Shown: piece after piece, positions 58,487 through 64,000 of the stretch
Position numbering within the stretch: position 1 is the stretch's first letter
Layout: each line of letters opens with the position of its first letter
Virus record (IMG/VR): IMGVR_UViG_3300044640_001495
Coordinates: 62,001-126,000 of that record
Length of the DNA: 64,000 nucleotides
Source: a virus
Direction: 5' to 3' (one strand)
Program-made: the position numbers and the translations under genes
Notes under the pieces: generated by a model
What the model saw: the letters and a program-made list of their open reading frames with translations, nothing else
The model's database searches: none
What the model was told of the DNA's origin: nothing

Positions 58487-58846
58487 ATGGCTACAAACTT
58501 TGATGTTAAACATGTTAAGATACGAGCCCTGCATGACTGGGTTATTGTTTCAGATATGGACTTTGGTGAAATTACCACCGCAGCTGGTTTAGTTATTCGC
58601 AGCGACAATGGCAAAACGCATGGTATCAAGCCTCGATGGGGCAAGGTCTATTGCATTGGTCCCGAACAAAAAGATGTCAAAGTAGGCGATTGGATTCTCA
58701 TCGAACACGGGCGATGGACCAGAGCCATGCACATTAACGATGGTGACGGTGAAAAGAAAATCCATCGAGTGGATGCTAATTGCATTATAGGCATATCTGA
58801 TACTCCGCCTACCTCGGAAGAATGGTACGTTGCTAGTTCGATGTAA
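58487..58846 (+). CDS. GroES-like co-chaperonin
   Basis: The 119-residue protein has VKIRALHDWVIVSDMDFGEI near the start, TAAGLVIRSDNGKTHGIKP (the mobile-loop region), WGKVYCIGPEQKDVKVGDW and ILIEHGRW, matching the GroES beta-barrel pattern. T4 uses gp31 to replace GroES for capsid protein folding; this protein likely serves the same purpose with host GroEL. The C-terminal 30 residues are extra. It lies two nucleotides after the preceding gene. Confidence 0.78.
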   Translation: MATNFDVKHVKIRALHDWVIVSDMDFGEITTAAGLVIRSDNGKTHGIKPRWGKVYCIGPEQKDVKVGDWILIEHGRWTRAMHINDGDGEKKIHRVDANCIIGISDTPPTSEEWYVASSM

Positions 58847-58849
58847 TAT

Positions 58850-59089
58850 ATGCACATGAAGAAACAGTCATGGAGCGTGGAAGACATAGCTACGCAAATC
58901 CATGCCATTGCTAGGGAATGTTCTAGTCCCTACAATGAGGGATTCACAGCATTTGAACTCAAAAAAGATCTCTACCAAATCAAAGAAATACTAGATACAG
59001 CTATTTCTCTTAGTCCCACCTTTTATGGCGAACAAGAGTGGTTGACAGAACAGGAACAACAGCGTATAATTAAGATATTGAAATCTTAA
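58850..59089 (+). CDS. Small hypothetical protein
   Basis: The 79-residue helical protein (SWSVEDIATQIHAIARECSS...) is conserved-looking but unrecognised. A second ATG lies two codons in. A consensus promoter for the MazG-like gene overlaps its 3' end. Confidence 0.62.
   Translation: MHMKKQSWSVEDIATQIHAIARECSSPYNEGFTAFELKKDLYQIKEILDTAISLSPTFYGEQEWLTEQEQQRIIKILKS
59042..59070 (+). promoter_or_regulatory. Consensus sigma70-type promoter inside coding sequence
   Basis: TTGACA 59042-59047 and TATAAT 59065-59070 are spaced by 17 nt, with an aaggag site before the GTG start at 59099. Confidence 0.8.
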
Positions 59090-59098
59090 GGAGATACT

Positions 59099-59482
59099 GT
59101 GACTAATCCATTTCGTGATCAAGAAAAATTCATGCGTGCCTGCGATCAAAGTGTAGGTGAAGTAAATGAAAAGCAATTTGATCTTTATAAAAATCTCATA
59201 GAAGAAGAGTTCAACGAATTAACAACAGCCGAACTAGATAACAATCGTGTAGAACAACTGGATGCGTTGATAGATATTTTGGTAGTCACTATTGGTGCTA
59301 TTCATTCAATGGGTGCGGATGCTGAAGGTGCATGGAAAGAAGTTATGAGTACAAACTTTGCCAAAATTGATAAAAAGACCGGTAAAGTAATCAAACGTGA
59401 AGATGGAAAAGTTCTCAAGCCCGATGGGTGGACTCCACCGAACCTTAAAGAGTTTTTGAGTAAAAAAATAAAAAAGAGATGA
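59099..59482 (+). CDS. MazG/PRA-PH-like nucleotide pyrophosphohydrolase
   Basis: The 127-residue protein has LYKNLIEEEFNELTTAELDN near residues 29-48 and VEQLDALIDILVVTIGAIHS near residues 50-69. Together these give the ExxxE...D...D helical metal site of MazG/phosphoribosyl-ATP pyrophosphohydrolase-like enzymes. It would hydrolyse NTPs or (p)ppGpp-like nucleotides, a frequent marine-phage function. GTG start with a strong aaggag site and its own promoter. Confidence 0.83.
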   Translation: MTNPFRDQEKFMRACDQSVGEVNEKQFDLYKNLIEEEFNELTTAELDNNRVEQLDALIDILVVTIGAIHSMGADAEGAWKEVMSTNFAKIDKKTGKVIKREDGKVLKPDGWTPPNLKEFLSKKIKKR

Positions 59483-59483
59483 T

Positions 59484-59675
59484 ATGAGAAATATTGTATT
59501 GGTCGATGCGGTCATCGCATTACACGACATTGCAAGAACTGTTGCAGAAGAAATTGGACAAGGACAACTGCACGACGATATATGTAAGTGTGCTGATCGG
59601 CTACACGAGTTCTCGCTTGTTGACAGTAAAAATAGTACAATAACACAAGACATTATCACAAAGGCAAAAGAATGA
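59484..59675 (+). CDS. Small hypothetical protein
   Basis: The 63-residue helical protein (LVDAVIALHDIARTVAEEIG...) starts one nucleotide after the MazG-like stop and overlaps the clamp-loader start (ATGA). Function is unrecognised. Confidence 0.65.
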   Translation: MRNIVLVDAVIALHDIARTVAEEIGQGQLHDDICKCADRLHEFSLVDSKNSTITQDIITKAKE

Positions 59676-60586
59676 AAGAACTATGGGTAGAAAAATATCG
59701 TCCTAAGACAGTGGACGGGTATGTGTTTAGAGATGATCATCAGCGCAGGCAAATTTCTACATGGATCAAAGAAAAATCTATTCCCCATCTATTGTTTAGT
59801 GGATCTGCAGGTATAGGTAAAACCACCTTGGCCAAGATGCTGATCAATGAAATAGGCATTGAAGACTATGATGTGTTGGAAATAAATGCGTCACGTGAAA
59901 ACAGCGTGGATGTGATTAGAGACAAGATTACAAACTTTGTGCAGATGATTCCGTTTGGACCATTCAAAGTTGTGTTGTTAGATGAAGCAGATTATCTCAC
60001 ACTAAACGCACAGGCCATACTTCGTGGCTTGATGGAGACCTATGCTAGTACCAGTAGATTTATTCTAACCTGCAATTATCCCAATAAGGTGATTCCCGCA
60101 CTGCATTCTAGATGCCAAGGATTCCACGTTGAGAAAACTGATCAAACTGAATACACTGCTCGAGTGGCCACAATACTTGTAGAAGAAAACATTGAGTTTG
60201 ATCTCGATACCTTGGATCTATATGTCAAGGTGGCCTATCCAGATTTACGTAAATGCATACAGTTGGTGCAACAGAATTCCACTGAAGGCAAGTTATCTCA
60301 ACCTAATACTGGTGACGCTGGGGGTGTTGAGTGGAAATTTGACATGGTGACTCTTTTCAAAGCAGGTAAAATCACAGAAGCCCGCAAACTGTTGTGTGGT
60401 AAAATACGTGCTGAAGAAATGGAAGAGGTCTATCGATGGCTCTATGATAATCTAGAAATATTTGGCGATGATCAAAAACAGGATTCTGCTATTATCATTA
60501 TCAAGCAAGGACTGGCCGATCACACTCTGGTGGCAGACGTTGAGATAAATTTAGCAGCCACGTTGGTAAAACTAGCAAGACTCTAA
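59672..60586 (+). CDS. 44: Sliding clamp loader large subunit (T4 gp44-like)
   Basis: The 304-residue AAA+ protein has WVEKYRPKTVDGYVF, Walker A FSGSAGIGKTTLAK (42-55), Walker B VVLLDEAD (100-107), sensor 1 RFILTCNYPNK and the SRC motif LHSRCQGF. This is the RFC/gp44 layout. It loads the gp45 clamp on DNA using ATP. A gp62-like partner does not follow directly, unlike in T4; the next gene encodes a DUF2452-like protein. It starts within the preceding gene's stop. Confidence 0.93.
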   Translation: MKELWVEKYRPKTVDGYVFRDDHQRRQISTWIKEKSIPHLLFSGSAGIGKTTLAKMLINEIGIEDYDVLEINASRENSVDVIRDKITNFVQMIPFGPFKVVLLDEADYLTLNAQAILRGLMETYASTSRFILTCNYPNKVIPALHSRCQGFHVEKTDQTEYTARVATILVEENIEFDLDTLDLYVKVAYPDLRKCIQLVQQNSTEGKLSQPNTGDAGGVEWKFDMVTLFKAGKITEARKLLCGKIRAEEMEEVYRWLYDNLEIFGDDQKQDSAIIIIKQGLADHTLVADVEINLAATLVKLARL

Positions 60587-61059
60587 TGTCAGATGATAAG
60601 TCCAACTCTGCCAAGGGTCGAACTAGCTATGACTCTACATCGACTGGTTCTCTAATACCATTCTTTAATAGGAATGTGTCAGAGTATCCTACTGAGGCTG
60701 GAGGGGTTAATTTTGATCTAGTGCCTGTAACCAAGCAAAAAGATCTCATGATCAATCATGCTAGGATATATGCCCAGCAAGAATACGATAGAATTATGGA
60801 ACTGGTTTCTGTACTAGAAGGTCAAGCGCAGGCAATTAAACGACGATTAGAAATAACTGATTCTGTTCATGCGGCTGTATATCAATTCCAACCTGTTATG
60901 GGAAACGTCTATTGGCTAGTATGGGACCAGAGGAAACAGCATACCTTATTAACACAGCATGGTCCTAACGATTGGTCCAGTAGTGCTCCAGAAGATTACA
61001 AATACAAAGCTCAGGTAAAATACATGGGCGACCACACCTGGATGGAAATAAATGAATAA
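60586..61059 (+). CDS. DUF2452-like conserved protein
   Basis: The 157-residue protein has NVSEYPTEAGGVNFDLVPVT, a helical centre AQQEYDRIMELVSVLEGQAQ and an aromatic C-terminal part (VYWLVWDQRKQHTLLTQHGP). This matches the DUF2452 family as I know it; function is unknown. It is coupled to gp44 by a one-base overlap, which could suggest a replication link. Confidence 0.7.
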   Translation: MSDDKSNSAKGRTSYDSTSTGSLIPFFNRNVSEYPTEAGGVNFDLVPVTKQKDLMINHARIYAQQEYDRIMELVSVLEGQAQAIKRRLEITDSVHAAVYQFQPVMGNVYWLVWDQRKQHTLLTQHGPNDWSSSAPEDYKYKAQVKYMGDHTWMEINE

Positions 61060-61300
61060 TAGATATATGATTGTAACCTATGTTAAAAAGCCCAGCGGCA
61101 AGTGGGACGAATTAACAGAATTTAAAAACAGTCTCAAGCAGAAACACATGCAAACGGCCAAGGTCATCCTAGATTTCAAAGAAAAGAAATGCGTCATAAA
61201 CAGCCTCAATCGAGAAGCGAGTTATGACGACATGTTAGAATTCTATAAAAGGCAGTTAGGGGATCAGTTGACCCCCTACCTTCCTCAAGAGTCTCCGTAA
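61052..61300 (+). CDS. Small conserved T4-like phage protein
   Basis: The 82-residue protein (YMIVTYVKKPSGKWDELTEF, then ILDFKEKKCVINSL) is a compact alpha/beta type found in marine T4-like phages; function is unknown. It overlaps the previous gene by eight nucleotides and the convergent phoH gene by 16. Confidence 0.7.
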   Translation: MNNRYMIVTYVKKPSGKWDELTEFKNSLKQKHMQTAKVILDFKEKKCVINSLNREASYDDMLEFYKRQLGDQLTPYLPQESP

Positions 61301-62019
61301 ATTTCTAGTATCTCCTTGACAGCTTCGTGCCGTTCTACGTCACCCACAGTGAAGTGACATATGTCTACATATCTGTGATTTTCAAAGTTATTATATAACT
61401 TCAGGAATTCAAGCAACCCGTTATTGCTTGGGCGGTCGGCCTGCTGTAGATCTCCAGTCACAACCATTTTAGATCCCTGACCCAGCCTAGTCAGCAGCAT
61501 TTTCATCTGACTGGGTGTTGTGTTTTGCATTTCGTCGGCTATGATCACAGCGTTTTTAAATGTCCTACCTCGCATGTAGGCCAATGGACTGGTTTCGATG
61601 ATTCCCTCCGCAACCATGTGTTCAATCTCTTTGGCTGTGTAATTTTCTGCGATTACGTCAAAAATAGGTCTTGTCCATGGAGCCATCTTTTCATTGAGAT
61701 CTCCAGGTAAAAACCCATGCTCTTCATCTACTGAAACCGCTGGTCTGGTAATTATAATTTTGCTAGCATCACCGTACTTGAGTTGATCCACGGCCCATTG
61801 AACCGCTAGCATGGTTTTGCCCGTGCCAGCTGGACCTGTAGCAAATACGATCATTTTACTTGGATCGTTTAGCTTGAACAGGTAATCTTCTTGGTTTAGA
61901 TTTTTGGGATATAGTTGGACTCTAGGACGCTTTTGTGGTTGTTTATCTACTAGTTTGATTACGTTAGACGCTTGATAATGCTGGTTAGCGTTCAGTACTG
62001 CTGCTCTTTTTCGCTTCAT
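61285..62019 (-). CDS. phoH: PhoH-like ATPase
   Basis: The 244-residue protein has Walker A FATGPAGTGKTMLAVQ (residues 59-74), IIITRPAVSVDEEHGFLPGD, Walker B AVIIADEMQN and MVVTGDLQQADRP, the usual PhoH signature. PhoH is an RNA-helicase/NTPase-like protein common in marine phages. It is the only minus-strand gene of the right-hand block. Its leader has a hairpin, an aaggagg site and an upstream TTAAATA element. Confidence 0.93.
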   Translation of the reverse strand: MKRKRAAVLNANQHYQASNVIKLVDKQPQKRPRVQLYPKNLNQEDYLFKLNDPSKMIVFATGPAGTGKTMLAVQWAVDQLKYGDASKIIITRPAVSVDEEHGFLPGDLNEKMAPWTRPIFDVIAENYTAKEIEHMVAEGIIETSPLAYMRGRTFKNAVIIADEMQNTTPSQMKMLLTRLGQGSKMVVTGDLQQADRPSNNGLLEFLKLYNNFENHRYVDICHFTVGDVERHEAVKEILEIYGDS

Positions 62020-62047
62020 ATAAGGTTAGCCCTCCTTTTACGTGTAG

Positions 62048-62079
62048 GCACGGACCTCAAACCGTTTGTGTCCGTGGCC
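62048..62079 (-). promoter_or_regulatory. Hairpin in phoH 5' leader
   Basis: CACGGAC (62049-62055) pairs perfectly with GTCCGTG (62070-62076) across a 14-nt loop, with flanking GG/CC. It lies between the late-type element and the ribosome site and may affect phoH mRNA stability or translation. Confidence 0.45.
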
Positions 62080-62090
62080 GAACACAAAAG

Positions 62091-62097
62091 TATTTAA
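62091..62097 (-). promoter_or_regulatory. Late-type promoter element for phoH
   Basis: Minus-strand TTAAATA lies 71 nt before ATG 62019, upstream of the leader hairpin. Confidence 0.4.
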
Positions 62098-62139
62098 CGA
62101 TAACTCAAAAAAGTAATGTGTAATGATTATGTTTTGACG

Positions 62140-62146
62140 ATAAATA
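62140..62146 (+). promoter_or_regulatory. Late-type promoter element
   Basis: ATAAATA lies 15 nt before ATG 62162, with taggaga between. It is divergent from the phoH element. Confidence 0.55.
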
Positions 62147-62161
62147 CAATTAGGAGAAATC

Positions 62162-62692
62162 ATGGCCGATATTAAAGACATCATTACAAACATAGAACAG
62201 CTTTACGGCTCAAACAGCAGCTTGAACATGCTCAAAGATTTTGAACGTGTTGTAGATGAGTTGGATGTCTATGTTTACGAAAACTGGATCGATGGCGAAC
62301 TGGTTGCCGGTCCCAAAGAATCACGCTACTTTGTAGAGTGTACGTTTATGTGGCCTGAAGAAAAAATGCCTGAACCTAAAGGTGGCAAGCGCCTACTAGA
62401 CTACGGTTGCAAAGTTCAATATGCCGAAAGCAGTATTTCTAAAGTAAGAAAGATTAAAACCGTAGATGATGTTCGTCCGGGTACAAAGAAAGGCAAAATT
62501 GATCATGAGCCTGTGTGGATGGTTAAAATTGTTATGCCTAAAAAATTAATGAACGACATCAATCGTGGTTATAAAAATCTTGATGCAAATAAGGTAGAAG
62601 ATATACTAAATCAAAACGGAGTAGTGGCATCTCAACCAGAAGATGCTGCACCAGCAGAGGGAGCCGCAGATGCCGCACAACCAACAGCTTAA
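62162..62692 (+). CDS. Conserved T4-like marine phage protein (probable virion-related)
   Basis: The 176-residue protein (LKDFERVVDELDVYVYENWI..., FVECTFMWPEEKMPEPKGGK, VWMVKIVMPKKLMNDI) belongs to a family I recognise from cyanophages and related myoviruses, without a known function. The tail is Ala/Pro/Glu-rich. The late-type promoter suggests late expression. It overlaps the next gene by 23 nt, matching a conserved pair. Confidence 0.75.
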   Translation: MADIKDIITNIEQLYGSNSSLNMLKDFERVVDELDVYVYENWIDGELVAGPKESRYFVECTFMWPEEKMPEPKGGKRLLDYGCKVQYAESSISKVRKIKTVDDVRPGTKKGKIDHEPVWMVKIVMPKKLMNDINRGYKNLDANKVEDILNQNGVVASQPEDAAPAEGAADAAQPTA

Positions 62693-63416
62693 CGAAGGAC
62701 TGCGTCCAATGGACCTAGCAGAGATGGTCAATGATACATTTGAAGTTGATACCTTTCGATCAAAGATGGGCGAGGATCGTGATGTATGCGTGTTAACATT
62801 TACTGTCCTTGATAGAAATCCTGCAAAGGATCTAATGGAGTTTATTGAAAAGGGCTACGACTTTGTGTTAGACGCTGATGTCAGCAGTGGCGAAAATACC
62901 AACGGCGAGTATAGTGTATTTGTTGAACTGTCAAGAACTAAAGACCTTGCTGAACAGATTAAAGAATTAACCTATGGTATTAAAAAACTTACAGGTATTA
63001 GTGATTGGGAATTTCGTTATCACAAAGACGGCAAGAAGTTTCAAGTATCTGAAGAAACTCTTAAGTCAGTTATTCCTCCAACGCCTGGAGCCTATGACGG
63101 CCTAATGAGCAAAATGCGTGTCGAAGGAATCAAACGTTTCTTTAGTAAAACACTAATGGACGACTTAACCTTAGATGGAGATGTAATTACCATTCACAAA
63201 CCGTTTAATCGACAGGTTAAACTTCGTATGGTTAAAGAAGCTGCCACTGATTCTATCCTAGAAGGTGTGGTAGATCCCATCACAATGGATGATGTTTCTA
63301 CTAGTGAAGTGTTTTGGCTAACTAAAGTTTTAGGTGACTATAATATCAACAAGGTTGGTAATAATTTTATGTTTGACAACAAGGGTCAAGCAATGCTACT
63401 TCAAAGGATGGAATAA
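62670..63416 (+). CDS. Conserved T4-like marine phage protein
   Basis: The protein of about 248 residues is read from ATG 62670 (MPHNQQLNEGLRPMDLAEMV); an in-frame ATG 27 nt upstream lies inside the previous gene. It has FEVDTFRSKMGEDRDVCVLT, a LMEFIEKGYDFVLDADVSSG segment and WEFRYHKDGKKF. The family is shared with marine T4-like phages and paired with the upstream gene; it is probably structural or assembly-related. Confidence 0.75.
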   Translation: MPHNQQLNEGLRPMDLAEMVNDTFEVDTFRSKMGEDRDVCVLTFTVLDRNPAKDLMEFIEKGYDFVLDADVSSGENTNGEYSVFVELSRTKDLAEQIKELTYGIKKLTGISDWEFRYHKDGKKFQVSEETLKSVIPPTPGAYDGLMSKMRVEGIKRFFSKTLMDDLTLDGDVITIHKPFNRQVKLRMVKEAATDSILEGVVDPITMDDVSTSEVFWLTKVLGDYNINKVGNNFMFDNKGQAMLLQRME

Positions 63417-64000
63417 TGAGCTTTACATTTAACTTCACAAAACAACAACTTAAAGAAATGATTCCAAAGAATCCCTATGTGGATCAATGGTTTGAAGCCA
63501 TAAGTGAAATACTTCCCGAGTATGAAATCACAACGCCCCAGCGTGTGGCAGCTTTCCTAGCACAGTGCGCTCACGAAAGCGGTGGCTTTGTTTTCCTAAA
63601 AGAAAACCTAAACTACAAGGCAGCTAGTCTACGCAGAGTGTTTCCTAAGTATTTTCCAGATGATGCCATTGCTGCTCAGTATGCAGGCAAGGGCGAAATG
63701 ATTGCCAACCGAGTCTATGCTAACCGTATGGGTAATGGTGACGAAGCCAGCGGTGACGGATGGCGCTACTGTGGTCGTGGTCTTATTCAATTGACTGGCA
63801 AGAACAACTATACATTCTTTGCAGGATCACTAGATATCCCTGTAGAAGAAGCCAGCGAATACCTACAGACATTTGAAGGCGCTGTGCAATCCGCCTGCTT
63901 CTTCTGGGAACAAAACAAATTGAACCAATGGGCAGATGCCGGTGACATTCTAACACTGACAAAAAGAATCAACGGTGGCACTATTGGTCTAGAAGATCGC
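63416..64000 (+). CDS. GH19 chitinase-like lysozyme (partial at window end)
   Basis: The frame runs open to the end of the window (195 codons visible) and is cut by the edge. AAFLAQCAHESGGFVFLKEN near residues 45-64 carries the catalytic Glu of HESGGF. The second region, NRMGNGDEASGDGWRYCGRG followed by LIQLTGKNNY, is the GH19 lysozyme/endolysin pattern. It cleaves peptidoglycan glycan strands in lysis or tail entry. The ATG overlaps the upstream stop (TAATG). Confidence 0.9.
   Translation, partial: MSFTFNFTKQQLKEMIPKNPYVDQWFEAISEILPEYEITTPQRVAAFLAQCAHESGGFVFLKENLNYKAASLRRVFPKYFPDDAIAAQYAGKGEMIANRVYANRMGNGDEASGDGWRYCGRGLIQLTGKNNYTFFAGSLDIPVEEASEYLQTFEGAVQSACFFWEQNKLNQWADAGDILTLTKRINGGTIGLEDR

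Noticed and set aside
60586-61059. T4 gp62 clamp-loader small subunit
   Set aside because: Position after gp44 fits, but the sequence reads like DUF2452 rather than gp62.
1-64000. CRISPR arrays, insertion sequences, integrase or lysogeny genes
   Set aside because: No regularly spaced direct repeats, transposase or integrase motifs were seen.

Overview
The window looks like part of the genome of a large, T4-type tailed phage (myovirus) of an aquatic Gram-negative bacterium. The reasons are a T4 gp44-type clamp loader, PhoH, ThyX, a MazG-like pyrophosphohydrolase, a GroES-like co-chaperonin, giant virion proteins with the N-terminal GDxLRxAFxKVNxNFxEL motif familiar from marine T4-like phages, scattered tRNA genes, and T4-late-type TATAAATA promoter elements. 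A Gram-negative host is inferred from KdsA and from a secreted tricarboxylate-type binding protein. Host species and habitat cannot be fixed from the sequence.

Layout. (1) 0-5.7 kb: eight tRNA genes mixed with small genes. These include an RNA polymerase omega (RpoZ)-like protein, translation initiation factor IF-1, a tRNA of initiator (fMet) type and a calcineurin-like phosphoesterase; an UUCG-loop terminator closes the block. (2) 5.8-7.6 kb: a tail-fibre-like gene. (3) 7.6-27.1 kb: a visibly AT-richer metabolic island with frequent strand switches. It holds nine non-heme Fe(II)/2OG-type oxygenase-like proteins, three fatty acid desaturases, a fatty acid hydroxylase-like protein, two PP-loop (asparagine synthase-like) proteins, an ATP-grasp ligase, two radical SAM enzymes (one with a B12-binding-like N-terminus), a PLP enzyme, GNAT-like proteins, a sulfotransferase and a TctC-type binding protein. 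(4) 27.1-34 kb: a kinase/nucleotidyltransferase fusion, an odd long tRNA-like gene, a histone-H1-like protein, ThyX and conserved small phage proteins. (5) 34-41.3 kb: a fibre gene, QueD, KdsA, a glycosyltransferase-like protein, a UvdE endonuclease, superoxide dismutase, IscU and IscA. (6) 41.4-57.6 kb: very large virion/baseplate/fibre genes, including a subtilisin-like protease. (7) 57.6-64 kb: a DnaE-like fragment, the co-chaperonin, MazG-like protein, clamp loader, PhoH, two conserved phage proteins and a GH19 lysozyme cut by the window edge.

How it may work together (inference). The phage carries parts that act at transcription and translation initiation: omega, IF-1 and an fMet-type tRNA. 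Many of its promoters end so close to the start codon that the mRNAs should be leaderless or nearly so. Nine promoters fit TTGAC(A/C)-17-TA(T/C)A(A/C)T, and about twenty TAAATA-type late elements sit before genes, often 3-7 nt from the ATG. This suggests reprogramming of initiation. Separately, the island looks like a phage-borne biosynthetic or lipid/cell-surface tailoring pathway rich in iron enzymes. IscU, IscA and Fe-type SOD at 39.7-41 kb could support such iron-dependent chemistry. KdsA and the glycosyltransferase point to cell-envelope (LPS) metabolism.
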